This document shows, piece after piece, positions 52,491 to 63,984 of a stretch of DNA of 64,000 nucleotides. The translations under genes and the position numbers were made by a program. Source of the DNA: Planctomycetota bacterium (lineage in GTDB: Bacteria > Planctomycetota > B15-G4 > SIAN01); the NCBI GenBank assembly GCA_009691715.1, contig SIAN01000001.1, positions 1 through 64,000 of the forward strand, written 5' to 3'. How positions within the stretch are numbered: the first letter of the stretch is position 1; each line of letters opens with the position of its first letter. Below the pieces are notes generated by a model. The model saw only the letters and a program-made list of their open reading frames with translations. It had not been told where the DNA came from and ran no database searches.

Positions 52491-53966
52491 TCAGCCGGCG
52501 AGCCAGCGCAGCAGCGGGTCGGGCCAGACGCCGAAGAGCAGCACGGCGCCGCACGCCACCGTCGTGAGCAGCGCGATGCCGGTCGACGCGAACAGCGCCC
52601 GTGGTGGTGCGTCCTCGTCGGCCGGCCGCTCCATGTAGAAGGTCGAGAGTACGCGCAGGTAGTAACCGAGCGCGATCACCGAGGTGAGGGCGAGCACGAC
52701 CATCGGCACGAGCAGTTCGTTGCGCAAGGCGAAGGCGGCCCGCAGCACGTAGAGCTTGCCGAGGAAGCCGGCGGTGAGCGGGACGCCGGCCAACGACAGG
52801 AAGCAGAGCGCCAGCGCCGCCGCCAGCCATGGCCGGCGTCGCGCCAGTCCGCGCAACGAGCGGAGATCTTGCAGTTCGGCGGATTCGCGGCCGACTTGCT
52901 CGATCCAGGCGAACGCGGCCAGCGTCGTGAGCGCGTACGAGGCGAGATAGAAGACCACGGCGTCGCGCGCGGAGGGGCCGATGCCACCCGCCGAGTGGGA
53001 GTCGCCGGACTTCGCCACGACGACCGCGAGGACGCCGACCAGCAGGTAGCCGGCGTGGGCGATCGACGACCAGGCGAGCAGCCGTTTCAGGTTGGTCTGC
53101 AGCAGCGCGCCGAGGTTGCCGACCAGCATGCTCGCGCATGCCAGGATCGTGAGCGTCAGCCGCAGCCCCGCGCCGTCGGGCAGCACCTCGTCGGCGAAGC
53201 GCAGCAATCCGCCGAATGCGGCGCACTTGACGCCGGCGGCCATGAACGCGGTCACCGGAGTCGGCGCGCCCTGGTAGACGTCCGGCGTCCAGGCGTGGAA
53301 CGGCGCCGCCGCGACCTTGAAGCCGAGTCCGACCAGCAACATGGTCGTGCCGATCTTCCACAGCGTGCCGAGGCGCGCCGGATCGGCGGCGTAGTTCGCG
53401 AGCGCCGAATAGCGCGTGTCGCCGCAGGCCGCGAACAAGAGCGCGATGCCGTAGACCAGGAAGCCCGACGCGAACGCGCCGAGCAGGAAGTACTTGAAGC
53501 CGCTCTCGACCGACGGCGCAGAGAGGCGGCGGAACGCGGCAAGCACGTAGAGCGGGATCGACAGCAGCTCGATCGCGAGGAAGAGCGCGAGCAGGTCGCG
53601 CGCCGCGACCAGCAGCAGCATCCCGGAGAGTGACGCCAGCAAGAGCGCGTAGAACTCGCCGCGCGCGAGCTTCAGCCGCTCGAGCAGCGGTTCGGCCATC
53701 ACCACGACGGCGAACGTGATCAGAAGCAGGAGCCCCGACAACGAGCGCGCCAGCGAGTCGTCTGCCAGCATCCCGAACGGCTCGCGCCCCGACGGCAGCG
53801 TCGTGATCAGCCGCGCGAAGGCGAGCGCGATCGTGGCGCCACAGAGGAACCCGGGGAGCTTGCCGGTGCGACCGGGGTAGACGGTTTCCGCGACCAGTAC
53901 GGCGAGGCAGCCAACCATCGGCAGCCACAGCGGCGCGGTCGCGGCCAGATCGGGGGCGTAGTTCAT
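52491..53966 (-). CDS. nuoN: NADH-quinone oxidoreductase subunit N
   Basis: A 491-residue antiporter-like membrane subunit of complex I with about 14 helices. The proton-channel signature is FHAWTPDVYQGAPTPVTAFM, with the preceding Lys in GLGFKVAAAPF and Glu in LFLAIELLSIPLY. It is the last gene of the nuo operon. The ATG overlaps the nuoM stop (ATGA). Confidence 0.96.
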   Translation of the reverse strand: MNYAPDLAATAPLWLPMVGCLAVLVAETVYPGRTGKLPGFLCGATIALAFARLITTLPSGREPFGMLADDSLARSLSGLLLLITFAVVVMAEPLLERLKLARGEFYALLLASLSGMLLLVAARDLLALFLAIELLSIPLYVLAAFRRLSAPSVESGFKYFLLGAFASGFLVYGIALLFAACGDTRYSALANYAADPARLGTLWKIGTTMLLVGLGFKVAAAPFHAWTPDVYQGAPTPVTAFMAAGVKCAAFGGLLRFADEVLPDGAGLRLTLTILACASMLVGNLGALLQTNLKRLLAWSSIAHAGYLLVGVLAVVVAKSGDSHSAGGIGPSARDAVVFYLASYALTTLAAFAWIEQVGRESAELQDLRSLRGLARRRPWLAAALALCFLSLAGVPLTAGFLGKLYVLRAAFALRNELLVPMVVLALTSVIALGYYLRVLSTFYMERPADEDAPPRALFASTGIALLTTVACGAVLLFGVWPDPLLRWLAG

Positions 53967-55477
53967 CGGGGGATCTCTGCGTCGCGCGGCGGCGGAGGCG
54001 GAGGCGTCTCGAGCAGCAGTCGCGGCGCTTCGAGCATGCGCTCGACCGGCGGCTCGATCCGACGGAGCAGCGGTTGCGGCGCGAAGCCGATCGCGACCAT
54101 CAGCACGAACAGCGGTGTCAGCAGCAGCAGTTCGCGCGAGTTGAGGTCGCGCCAAGTCGCGCTCTTCGGATGCACGAGTGGCCCGAACAACAGTCCCTTC
54201 ACCAGTCCGAGCATGTAGATCGCGCCGAGCAGCACGCCGAGCGCGGCGAGGCTCGCCGCCACCGGGTGGGTCTGCCAGGTCCCGATCAGGATCAGGAACT
54301 CGCCGATGAAACCGTTCAGTCCAGGCACGCCGATCGAGGAGAGCGTCGCCAGCACCAGGCAGAAGGCGAAGCGCGGCATGGTGCGCGCGAGGCCGCCGAA
54401 CTCGATCAACTGGCGGGTGTGCGCGCGCTCGTAGATCATCCCGATCAGCAGGAACAGCGCCCCGGTCGAGAGGCCGTGGTTGATCATCTGCAGCACGGCG
54501 CCGCTCGCCGCGGTCGACTGCAGCGAGAACAGTCCGAGCACCACGAACCCGAGGTGGCTCACCGACGAGTAGGCGATGATCTTCTTCAGATCGCCCTGCG
54601 CCCACGCCAGCAGCGCGCCGTAGAGGATGCCGATCACGGCCAGCGCCAGCAGCAACGGCACCGCCTGCGTGGTCGCCTGCGGGAAGAGCGGCAGGCAGAA
54701 GCGCAGCAGGCCGTAGGTGCCCATCTTGAGCGTGACGCCGGCAAGGATCACCGAGCCGCCGGTCGGTGCCTCGACGTGCGCGTCGGGCAGCCAGGTGTGC
54801 AACGGCACCAGCGGCACCTTGACGCAGAAGGCAGCGGCGAACGCGGCGAACAGCCAGCCCTGCTCGTGCGGCGTGAGCGTGCGCGCGAGGGTGCGGAGCG
54901 CGGCGAAGTCGGCGCTGCCGCCCTTCTGCACCAGCCAGAGGATCGCCAGCAGCAGCGGCAGCGAGCCGGCCACCGTGAACAGGAAGAACTTGAGCGCCGC
55001 GTAGGCGCGCCGCGCGCCGCCGAAGACGCCGATCAGCAGGTAGAGCGGGACCAAACTCATTTCAAAGAAGACGTAGAAGAGCACGAGGTCGAGCGCGGCG
55101 AACACGCCGATCATCCCGGCTTCCATCGCCAGCAGCAGCACGCAGTACTGCTTCACGCGATCGTGGACGTGGCCGTACGACGCGAGCACCACCAGCGGCA
55201 TCAGCAGCGTGGTCAGCACGACCAGCGGCGCGGAGATGCCGTCGACGCCGAGATGGAACCGGATCCCAAACGTCGCGATCCACGGCAGATCGAGTTCGTG
55301 GGTCATGCCGCCGCCGAGGTCGGTCGAAAGCAGCGGCAGCGAAGCGCAGAAGGTGACGATCGTGGCCAGCAGCGTCACGATCCGCGCCGGCTCGGGCGCC
55401 AGCTTGGGCAACAGCGCGAGCACGATCGCGACCGCGAGCGGTCCGAGGATCAGCAGGGCGAGGAGCAGGTCGTGCAT
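53963..55477 (-). CDS. nuoM: NADH-quinone oxidoreductase subunit M
   Basis: A 504-residue antiporter-like subunit. Signature motifs are LHTWLPDAHVEAPTGGSVIL and FYVFFEMSLVPLYLL, the latter with the key Glu. The C-terminus is a short proline-rich tail (ETPPPPPPRDAEIPR). It overlaps nuoN by four bases and follows nuoL by 16. Confidence 0.96.
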   Translation of the reverse strand: MHDLLLALLILGPLAVAIVLALLPKLAPEPARIVTLLATIVTFCASLPLLSTDLGGGMTHELDLPWIATFGIRFHLGVDGISAPLVVLTTLLMPLVVLASYGHVHDRVKQYCVLLLAMEAGMIGVFAALDLVLFYVFFEMSLVPLYLLIGVFGGARRAYAALKFFLFTVAGSLPLLLAILWLVQKGGSADFAALRTLARTLTPHEQGWLFAAFAAAFCVKVPLVPLHTWLPDAHVEAPTGGSVILAGVTLKMGTYGLLRFCLPLFPQATTQAVPLLLALAVIGILYGALLAWAQGDLKKIIAYSSVSHLGFVVLGLFSLQSTAASGAVLQMINHGLSTGALFLLIGMIYERAHTRQLIEFGGLARTMPRFAFCLVLATLSSIGVPGLNGFIGEFLILIGTWQTHPVAASLAALGVLLGAIYMLGLVKGLLFGPLVHPKSATWRDLNSRELLLLTPLFVLMVAIGFAPQPLLRRIEPPVERMLEAPRLLLETPPPPPPRDAEIPR

Positions 55478-55493
55478 GGGGCTGTTCGCTCGC

Positions 55494-57443
55494 TCAGCTC
55501 AAGGCCACGGCGAGCAGCGTCACGGTTCCAGCCAAGACCCAGAACGCGTAGCTGTGGATCACGCCGTTCTGCACGATCCTGACCGCGGTCCCGAGCAGCA
55601 CGGCCGCCGTGCCGATGCCGCGGAACAGGCCGTCGACGACACGTTGGTCGAACTCAAGCGCGAGCTCGGCGCAGAAGCGCAACGGTCGGACGATCAGCCC
55701 GCCGTAGATCTCGTCGACGAAGAAGCGGCCGGCCAGCACGCGGGCGAGGCGCGGCAGCGACAGCTCGGCAGCGCGCGCGGCGGCGAAGTCGCCGGAGTAC
55801 CACTTGGCGCCGATCCGCCACGCCAGCACCGCGATCAGGAAGGCGAGCGTCATCAGGCCCCAGGTGAGCGCGGACGACAGCTGCAGATCAGGGGCGGGCG
55901 CCAGCACCGGCTCGAGCCAATGGTGCAGCGGCATCCAGTGCAGCGCCTCGAAGCCGAGCGCGATGCCGCCCGCGAGCGACAGCACGGCGAGGATCTGGAG
56001 CGGGATTGCCATCGCTGGCGGCGCCTCATGTGGATGGGCGTGCGCGTGCGGATCGAGCCGACTCTCTCCGTCGAAGCAGAGCGTGATCATGCGGGCGGTG
56101 TAGAAGGCGGTGAGTGCGGCGGTCAGCACGCCCATGCCCCAGAGCACCCAGCGCGACCGATCGCCGGCGTAGGCCTGCGCGAACGCGACACCCAGGATCT
56201 CGTCCTTGCTGAAGAAGCCGGCGAACGGCGCGATGCCGGCCAGCGCGAACGCGCCGATGCGCATGGCGAAGGCGGTCTTCGGCAGATGGTGCTTCAGGCC
56301 GCCCATCTTCCAGAGGTCCTGCTCGCCATGCAGCGCGTGGATCACCGCGCCCGAACCGAGGAAGAGCAGGGCCTTGAAGAAGGCATGCGTGACGACGTGG
56401 AACGCGCCCGACGCGAACGCGCCGAGTCCGCAGGCGAGGAACATGTAGCCGAGCTGGCTCACCGTCGAGTAGGCGAGCACGCGCTTGATGTCGCGCTGGC
56501 GCAGCGCGATCAATCCGGCAAAGAGCGCTGTCGCAGCGCCGGTCCACGCCACGACGTCGAGCGCCCACGCTGCCGCCGCGAACAGCGGCGACAGTCGGCA
56601 AAGCAGGTAAACGCCGGCCGTGACCATGGTCGCGGCGTGGATCAACGCGGAGACCGGCGTCGGACCCGCCATCGCGTCGGGCAGCCAGACGAACAACGGC
56701 AGCTGCGCCGACTTGCCGCAGGCGCCGACGAAATAGGAGAGTGCCAGCAGCGGCGGGATCACTGCACCGGCCGCCAGCGCGCCCGCCATCAGCGGCTTCA
56801 TCTCGCCATGGCCGAGCGTGCCGAACAGCTTCCAGGTCCAGAACATGCCGATCAGGAAGCCGATGTCGCCGATGCGGTTGAGCAGGAACGCCTTGCGTCC
56901 CGCCTGCGCCGCCGTCTCCTTGCCGTATTCGAAGCCGATCAGCAGGTAGGAGCAGAGGCCGACGCCTTCCCAGCCGAGGAAGGTGAGGACCAAGTTGCTG
57001 CCGAGCACCAGCGTCAGCATCGAGAACAGGAACAGGCAGAGGTAGGCGAAGTAACGCGCGCCGCCCTGCTCGTGCGCCATGTAGGAGATCGAGTAGAGGA
57101 AGATCAGGCTGCCGACGCCGGTCACGAACAGCGCCCAGGTGACCGAGAGCGGGTCGAGCCAGACGCCGACGTCGAGCGCGAGGCGCGTTGCGGCGCCATC
57201 GACAGCGCCTCCGTCAGCACCGCCGAGCTCGATCCAGCGCCAGAAGGTCGCCTCGACGAAGCGCTCGTCAACCGGCAATCCGCGCAGATGGGTGAAGGCC
57301 GCGACCGCGAGCCCGAAGCAGGTCGCTGTCATGGCGAACGCGAGCACGCCTGCCTGCTTGGTCGTGAGCCGACGGTGCAGCAGGCCGATCACGGCCGCCA
57401 TGGTGAGCGGCAGCGCCAGGAGGAGGGCGGCGACCAAGTTCAT
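55494..57443 (-). CDS. nuoL: NADH-quinone oxidoreductase subunit L
   Basis: A 649-residue antiporter-like subunit with the lateral-helix C-terminal extension. Motifs are LFVWLPDAMAGPTPVSALIH and FLGWEGVGLCSYLLIGFEYG. A His-rich loop (DPHAHAHPHEAPP) lies near residue 460. The ATG overlaps the nuoK stop (ATGA). Confidence 0.96.
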   Translation of the reverse strand: MNLVAALLLALPLTMAAVIGLLHRRLTTKQAGVLAFAMTATCFGLAVAAFTHLRGLPVDERFVEATFWRWIELGGADGGAVDGAATRLALDVGVWLDPLSVTWALFVTGVGSLIFLYSISYMAHEQGGARYFAYLCLFLFSMLTLVLGSNLVLTFLGWEGVGLCSYLLIGFEYGKETAAQAGRKAFLLNRIGDIGFLIGMFWTWKLFGTLGHGEMKPLMAGALAAGAVIPPLLALSYFVGACGKSAQLPLFVWLPDAMAGPTPVSALIHAATMVTAGVYLLCRLSPLFAAAAWALDVVAWTGAATALFAGLIALRQRDIKRVLAYSTVSQLGYMFLACGLGAFASGAFHVVTHAFFKALLFLGSGAVIHALHGEQDLWKMGGLKHHLPKTAFAMRIGAFALAGIAPFAGFFSKDEILGVAFAQAYAGDRSRWVLWGMGVLTAALTAFYTARMITLCFDGESRLDPHAHAHPHEAPPAMAIPLQILAVLSLAGGIALGFEALHWMPLHHWLEPVLAPAPDLQLSSALTWGLMTLAFLIAVLAWRIGAKWYSGDFAAARAAELSLPRLARVLAGRFFVDEIYGGLIVRPLRFCAELALEFDQRVVDGLFRGIGTAAVLLGTAVRIVQNGVIHSYAFWVLAGTVTLLAVALS

Positions 57444-57742
57444 GCCCGCAGCTCCCGCACGTCGTCGGCCTGCACGCTCTTCTTCAGCCGGAACAGCGCG
57501 AGCACCATCGCCAGCCCGACCGCGACTTCGGCGGCCGCGACCGCGATCACGAACAGCGCGCAGGCAGTGCCGCGCGCCGGGAAGTGGTCGCGCGCGCCGG
57601 CGACGAAGACGAGGTTGGCGGCGTTCAGCATCAGCTCGACGCTCATGAACATCACCAGGCTGTTGCGCCGCGTGACGAAGCCGACGATGCCGAGCCCGAA
57701 GAGGAGCGCGGAGACGATCAGGTACCAGGCTTGCGGGACCAT
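57440..57742 (-). CDS. nuoK: NADH-quinone oxidoreductase subunit K
   Basis: A 100-residue, three-helix subunit. The two membrane glutamates of the proton path are in MSVELMLNAANLVF and AAAEVAVGLAMV. Spacing to nuoJ is 16 bases. Confidence 0.96.
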   Translation of the reverse strand: MVPQAWYLIVSALLFGLGIVGFVTRRNSLVMFMSVELMLNAANLVFVAGARDHFPARGTACALFVIAVAAAEVAVGLAMVLALFRLKKSVQADDVRELRA

Positions 57743-57758
57743 CGGGTGGCGCTCTCCG

Positions 57759-58277
57759 TCAGACCGATTCGTCGCGTCGCGGCCGGCGTGCGAGGTGGAT
57801 CGCTCCGACCATCGCGATCAGCAGCAGCAACGAGACGACTTCGAAGGGGAGGGCGTAACGGGTGAAGAGCAGATCGGCGACGTTGCCGGCGCTTGCGTCG
57901 GGGGCGGCGTGGTCGGGGGTCGCCGCCGCGCGCAGCTCCCGCGACTGCGCGAACGGCAGCGCGACCAGCGCCAGCGTCGCGATCGCCGCCAGGAACGACG
58001 CGCCGCGGGCGAACGACAGCCCGTCGCCTTCGGTCACGTCCAGATTGAGCAGCAGGATCACGAACAGGAACAGCACCATGATCGCGCCGGCGTAGACCAT
58101 CACCTGGATCGCGCCGAGCAAGCCGGCGCCGAGCGTGAGGAACAGTCCGGCGACCCCGAGGAAGGAGCCGACCAGCCAGAGCGCGGCGTGGACCGGGTTC
58201 TTGCGCGTGACGACGTTCGCCGCGCCGATCAGCGCGATTGCGGAGAAGACCAGGAAGGCAGTTCGTTCGCTCAGCAC
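57759..58277 (-). CDS. nuoJ: NADH-quinone oxidoreductase subunit J
   Basis: A 172-residue membrane subunit with five helices. The conserved pi-bulge helix region is VMVYAGAIMVLFLFVILLLN. It starts at GTG 58277. It follows nuoH directly (16 bases), leaving no room for nuoI, which normally sits between them. Confidence 0.94.
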   Translation of the reverse strand: MLSERTAFLVFSAIALIGAANVVTRKNPVHAALWLVGSFLGVAGLFLTLGAGLLGAIQVMVYAGAIMVLFLFVILLLNLDVTEGDGLSFARGASFLAAIATLALVALPFAQSRELRAAATPDHAAPDASAGNVADLLFTRYALPFEVVSLLLLIAMVGAIHLARRPRRDESV

Positions 58278-58293
58278 GCGGTTTCCAGGAGCC

Positions 58294-59442
58294 TCAGAAC
58301 CAGCCGAGCGCAGCGTGAGCGCCGGCCCACAGCAGGTTCAGCAGCGACAACGGCAGCATCCACTTCCAGCCGAGCGTCATCAGCTGGTCGTAGCGCAGGC
58401 GCGGCAGCGTCCAACGCACGTGGATGAAGAAGAACAGGAACGCCAGCACTTTGGCCAAGAAGACCGACATCTGCAGCAGCGCGCCGGTCCAGCCGACCGT
58501 GACCTCGGTGGTGAGCCACGGGCAGTGCCAGCCGCCGAGGAACAAGCAGACGATCACGGACGAGCCGGCGACCATCGCCGCGTACTCGCCGAGGAAGAAC
58601 AGCCCGAACCGCATCGAGGAGTATTCGGTGTGGTAGCCGCCGACGAGCTCCGGCTCGGCCTCGGGCAGGTCGAACGGCAGCCGATTGGTCTCGGCGAAGG
58701 CGGCGATGGTGAAGAGCACGAACCCGAGCGGGAGGCGCAACGCGTTCCAGATCCCGGTCGTCGCCTGGTACTCGATCACGTCGGAGAGGCGGAACGAGCC
58801 GCTCTCGAAGTTGCCGGACACCACCAGCACGCCGAGCAGCGAGATGCCGAGCGAGAGCTCGTAGCTGATCATCTGCGCCGAGGAGCGCAGCCCGCCGAGC
58901 AGGCTGTACTTGCTGTTGCTGGCCCAGCCGCCGAGCGTGATGCCGTACACGCCGATCGAGGAGAGCGCCAGAACGACCAGCACGCCGATGTCCGTGTCGG
59001 CGACCACCATCGGGATCGAGCGCCCGCCGACTTCGAGCGTCCCGCCGAACGGCACGACCGCCATCATCGAGAGCGCACAGATCGCGGCGATCGCCGGCGC
59101 CGCGGTGAAGATGAACGGTGGTACGCCGTCGGGTCGCAGCTCTTCCTTGAAGAGCATCTTCACCAGGTCGGCGAGCGGCTGCAGCGAACCACCCGGCCCG
59201 ACGCGGTTGGGACCGACGCGGTACTGCATCCAGGCCGAGACGCGCCGCTCTGCCAGCACCAGCATCGGCACCAGCGTCATGGTGATGCCGAAGACGGTGA
59301 ACACCTTGATCAGCGTCAGCCAGAGCGGCGCCGTGGCGTCCGAAGGCGGCGTCGCGGCGAGGAGCGCTCCGCCGAGCGGCGTCGCGGCGAGTGAGGTTGC
59401 GACAAGAGGCGTCGCGGTGAGCAGCGTTGCGAGCATGGTCAT
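58294..59442 (-). CDS. nuoH: NADH-quinone oxidoreductase subunit H
   Basis: A 382-residue subunit forming the quinone pocket. Motifs are [20 protein letters not shown] and [20 protein letters not shown]. The first 35 residues are a repetitive LxATPL stretch ([17 protein letters not shown]) not typical of the family. The ATG overlaps the nuoG stop (ATGA). Confidence 0.96.
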   Translation of the reverse strand: MTMLATLLTATPLVATSLAATPLGGALLAATPPSDATAPLWLTLIKVFTVFGITMTLVPMLVLAERRVSAWMQYRVGPNRVGPGGSLQPLADLVKMLFKEELRPDGVPPFIFTAAPAIAAICALSMMAVVPFGGTLEVGGRSIPMVVADTDIGVLVVLALSSIGVYGITLGGWASNSKYSLLGGLRSSAQMISYELSLGISLLGVLVVSGNFESGSFRLSDVIEYQATTGIWNALRLPLGFVLFTIAAFAETNRLPFDLPEAEPELVGGYHTEYSSMRFGLFFLGEYAAMVAGSSVIVCLFLGGWHCPWLTTEVTVGWTGALLQMSVFLAKVLAFLFFFIHVRWTLPRLRYDQLMTLGWKWMLPLSLLNLLWAGAHAALGWF

Positions 59443-61038
59443 GCGACCGCGACCTCGGTCGCGGCGGCGAGTTTCAAGCCATCGTCCGGCAGTTGCGCGA
59501 GCATCGCGCCGGGCTGTCCGAGCGCTTCGAGCAGCGCGAACGTGAGGTCGGGTTTCGCCGTGAGCTCCGCGAGGGAGACGCCACCGGAAGCTGCCACCTG
59601 CAGCAGGAGCTGCGATTCACTCACCGTCCCCTGCGGCCAGCGCTGCGCGCGGCGCGCCCGCTGCAGCACGCCACCAACGTTGAGGAACGTGCCGTCTTTC
59701 TCGCTGAAGAGCGTGCCGGGCACGAACAGCTCGGCGCCGTGCGGTGGCTTCAAGACGGCGTTCGCCATCACCGCGGCGTTCGCCATCACGGCCTTTGCGA
59801 TGACATCAACGATCGCGAGCCGCCGGCTCTTCGCCGCGGCTGGCAGCTGCGACATCAGCCGCGCTGCGAGCGCGCCGTCGAAGCTCAGCAATCCGACCGT
59901 CGTGGGCTCGGCGAGCAGATTCGCCGCCGCCTCTTCGGAAAGCGCTGTGATGCCCAGGCGTTCGATCGCCTTCTGGTTCGCGGCGCGCCGACCGGTGAAG
60001 AGGATCTCATCGCCGCCGGCCGCTGCGACCGGCACATAGGCCAACTGCTTCGCCAGCGGGCGAAGCGCGGCTTTCGCCAGCAGGAGCTCTTCGCACGTGA
60101 GGCGTGCCGACAGCAGCACGAGCCACTTGCCGCGCTCCGCCGCGAGCGTGGTCGCGAGCGCGCTCGCCGCCTCGGCCGCCGTCACCCGCGCGCCGTTCAC
60201 CCAGCCGAGCTCTTCGCGTCCGACCGGGTTGAGCGCATCGAGCAGCCCGAAGCGCCCCTGGTCGCAGATGAAGTGGCCGTTCACCTGCAGGTTGACGCGC
60301 GGTCGCACGCGCAGCGTCTTGTTGCGCTTGGTGTCGAGCAGGATCGAGCAGCCGCGGTCGCAGCCGGTGCAGACCGACTCCTCGGTGTCGAGGTCCCACA
60401 CGCGGCTCTTGAAGCGGAACTCCTTCAGCGTCAGCGCGCCGACGGGGCAGATGTCGGCGAGGTTGCCTTCGTAATTCGAGTGGATCGGCTCGCCGGGGAA
60501 GATCGCAATCACGTTGCGGTCGCCGCGGCCGGCGACAACGAGGCTCGGCGACTTCGCGTACTCGTCCATGAAGCGGACGCAGCGCGTGCAGAGGATGCAG
60601 CGCTCCTGGTCGAGCAGGATGTGGTCGCCGATTGGCTCGTGCTTGAGCGTCGCGCGCTTTGGTTCGGTGAAACGACCGACGCCGCTGCCGTGGCGGTAGG
60701 TGAAGTCCTGCAGGTCGCACTCGCCCGCCTTGTCGCAGATCGGGCAGTCGAGCGGATGGTTCGCCAGCAGGAACTCGAGCGTGGCCGCGCGCGCGGCGAC
60801 GCAGTCCTTGCCCGTGGTCGAGACGTTCAGGCCGTTGCTGGCTTCGGTGCGGCAGGCAATGGTCACGCGCGGCGGCTTGCCCGCGTCGAGGATCTCGACC
60901 TGGCACATGCGGCAACTGCCGACCGGCGCCAACGCCGGGTGGTAGCAGTAGTAGGGGATCTCGATCGCGAGCTTGCGCGCCGCCTCGATCAGGTTGGTGC
61001 CAGGAGCGACCTCGACCTTGCGTCCATCGATGGTCAGC

Positions 61039-61046
<8 letters not shown>
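59439..61046 (-). CDS. nuoG: NADH-quinone oxidoreductase subunit G, short form
   Basis: A 535-residue iron-sulfur subunit. The 2Fe-2S cysteines are in [15 protein letters not shown], the His-Cys 4Fe-4S site is [16 protein letters not shown], and a further cluster is [10 protein letters not shown] with CPVGAL. An extra motif, [13 protein letters not shown], opens the molybdopterin-like domain. That domain is short compared with the 680-900 residues usual for NuoG and has a degenerate repeat ([12 protein letters not shown]). It overlaps nuoF by 8 bases. Confidence 0.94.
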
Positions 61047-62304
<1,258 letters not shown>

Positions 62305-62309
62305 CGCGC

Positions 62310-62879
62310 TCACGCTTCGTTCTGCGCGGAGCGGATGGCCGCCGCCGGATCGCTGGCGCCGGCACGCAGTCTCGCGAGCAACGCGCGCACCTTGTCGGGC
62401 GTGAGGTTCTCGAAGTAGCGGCTTTCGACTTCGAGGCACGGCGCCGTCCCGCAACTGCCGAGGCACTCGACTTCCTGCAGGCTGAAGAGGCCGTCGGCGG
62501 TGATCTCGCCTGGCGCGATGCCGAGCTCCTGCTTCACGGTCTCGACCAGCTTGTCGCTGCCGTTCACCCAGCAGGAGATGTTGCGACAGACGCCGATCGG
62601 AAAGCGGCCGACGGGGCGCTGGCGATACATGGTGTAGAAGCTGAGAACGCTGAAGACCTCGGCCGCCGAGATGCCAACGATCTCTCCCGCCAGGCGCATG
62701 TCGGCGGGGTCGAGGTGCCCGCGCCATTCCTGCAAGCGGTGCAGGATCGGCAGCAGTGCGCCGCGTCGCTGCGGATAGCGCAGCGGGAGCGCGCGCAGTT
62801 CGGCCGCAAGAGCCTCCGGGAGCGCTTGCACGAGCGCCTGCGGCAACCCTTCTGCTTTCGCCTGGCCCGATCCGCTCAC
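62310..62879 (-). CDS. nuoE: NADH-quinone oxidoreductase subunit E
   Basis: A 189-residue 2Fe-2S subunit. The cluster cysteines are in GVCRNISCW and ECLGSCGTAPC. A thioredoxin-like fold is indicated by VFSVLSFYTMYRQRPVG. GTG 62879 follows GGGAG at 8 bases and is preferred over further upstream starts, which add an arginine-rich lead. It follows nuoA by 55 bases, in place of the usual nuoBCD. Confidence 0.95.
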   Translation of the reverse strand: MSGSGQAKAEGLPQALVQALPEALAAELRALPLRYPQRRGALLPILHRLQEWRGHLDPADMRLAGEIVGISAAEVFSVLSFYTMYRQRPVGRFPIGVCRNISCWVNGSDKLVETVKQELGIAPGEITADGLFSLQEVECLGSCGTAPCLEVESRYFENLTPDKVRALLARLRAGASDPAAAIRSAQNEA

Positions 62880-62934
62880 CCTCGATCTCCCTGCGTGCGG
62901 TCGCGCATCACGGACCGCGGTGCTGGCGCGTGGA

Positions 62935-63336
62935 TCACTGCGCGACCGATTCCCACGCCAGCACCCCCTTGCGCCATGCGTAGGCAAGACCGAGACCAAG
63001 CACAGCGACGAACAACCCCGCGGTGGCGAGTCCGGCCAGTCCGAGGCTCTTCGCTTTCACCGCCCATGCGAAGAGGAACACGGCCTCCACGTCGAACAGG
63101 ATGAACAGCATCGCGACCAGATAGAAATGGACCGAGAAGCGCTGGTGCGCGCTGCCCGGAGTCGTGGTGCCTGACTCGTAAGGCAACCCCTTCGGCAGCG
63201 TTCTGCGCCGCGGGCCGAGGACGAGCGACAGGCCGATCAGCGCGGACACGACCGCCACGACCACGCCAACGTGGACGAACAGAGGCACGTAGCTCGCGAT
63301 CGTGCTCGGGATGGTGCTCTGCAGCGGGCTCGGCAT
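62935..63336 (-). CDS. nuoA: NADH-quinone oxidoreductase subunit A
   Basis: A 133-residue, three-helix subunit. Motifs are GLPYESGTTTPGSA in the quinone-site loop and FYLVAMLFILFDVEAVFLFA. The loop has Ser where many homologues have Cys (YECG). ATG 63336 follows AAGGGAA. It is the first nuo gene in the operon; the promoter is probably in the 174 bases upstream, although no clear -35/-10 was found. Confidence 0.94.
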   Translation of the reverse strand: MPSPLQSTIPSTIASYVPLFVHVGVVVAVVSALIGLSLVLGPRRRTLPKGLPYESGTTTPGSAHQRFSVHFYLVAMLFILFDVEAVFLFAWAVKAKSLGLAGLATAGLFVAVLGLGLAYAWRKGVLAWESVAQ

Positions 63337-63510
63337 CGATTCCCTTTGAACCAAGCGGGGCGCGCTTCCGGCGTTGTCGCAGAGGTTCGAGGCAGCAGCC
63401 CGACGCGGACGCCCGCCCCGATCCGTCGGTCGCCCGCGCAGCATGCACGATGATCGAAAAACGGGCGCAGTTTTCTAGCGGGCGGCGCCCCGGGGCGTCA
63501 ATGGAGCCGC

Positions 63511-63984
63511 TCAGCGCTCGTCGGTCGTGCCGGGTGCGACCTTCGCGTCGGGGTCGTCGTTCGCGGCATCGGCGGCAGCAGGTCGCTCGCCGGCGAAATC
63601 GCGCGGGATGCCGAACTCGAAGTCGGACCGGCGGGGGAGCGCGCGTCGACGGAAGTAATCGGAGGTCTCGGGCAGCAACATGGACAGCTCATCGAGGCCG
63701 ACGAAGGCGAGCAACTCGGGCTGCTCGCAATAGACGCCGTTCAAGACCCCGACCAATTGCAGCATTCCTTCGCGCAACGCGAAAACGCCCGCGCCGGAAT
63801 AGCGCTGCGCAAGATCGCGGAGTTCGCCTTCTTCCAGCGCGAGCAGGTCGCCGCGTCGCCCCAAGTCATAGAGGCTGCATTCGAGCAGGTCGGCGTGGTC
63901 GCCGGTCCTCACTTCGATGAACAGGCGATCGTCGAAGGACGCCGGGTAGGCCGCGAGGCGGGCAAGGTTGGGCCGGGACGACAC
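63511..63984 (-). CDS. Protein of unknown function upstream of nuoA, may extend past window
   Basis: A 157-residue reading from GTG 63984; the frame stays open to the window edge (ALLAP before the GTG), so the 5' end may be missing. It is acidic, with a globular part (FIEVRTGDHADLLECSLYDL, GMLQLVGVLNGVYCEQPELL) and a disordered tail (ERPAAADAANDDPDAK). No membrane segment or known motif is seen. Same strand as nuoA, 174 bases upstream. Confidence 0.6.
   Translation of the reverse strand: MSSRPNLARLAAYPASFDDRLFIEVRTGDHADLLECSLYDLGRRGDLLALEEGELRDLAQRYSGAGVFALREGMLQLVGVLNGVYCEQPELLAFVGLDELSMLLPETSDYFRRRALPRRSDFEFGIPRDFAGERPAAADAANDDPDAKVAPGTTDER

Noticed and set aside
55209..58427. A 1072-codon plus-strand frame across the nuo operon
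   Set aside because: It is antisense to nuoM, nuoL, nuoK and nuoJ, with low-complexity Arg/Gln/Glu composition typical of a shadow frame.
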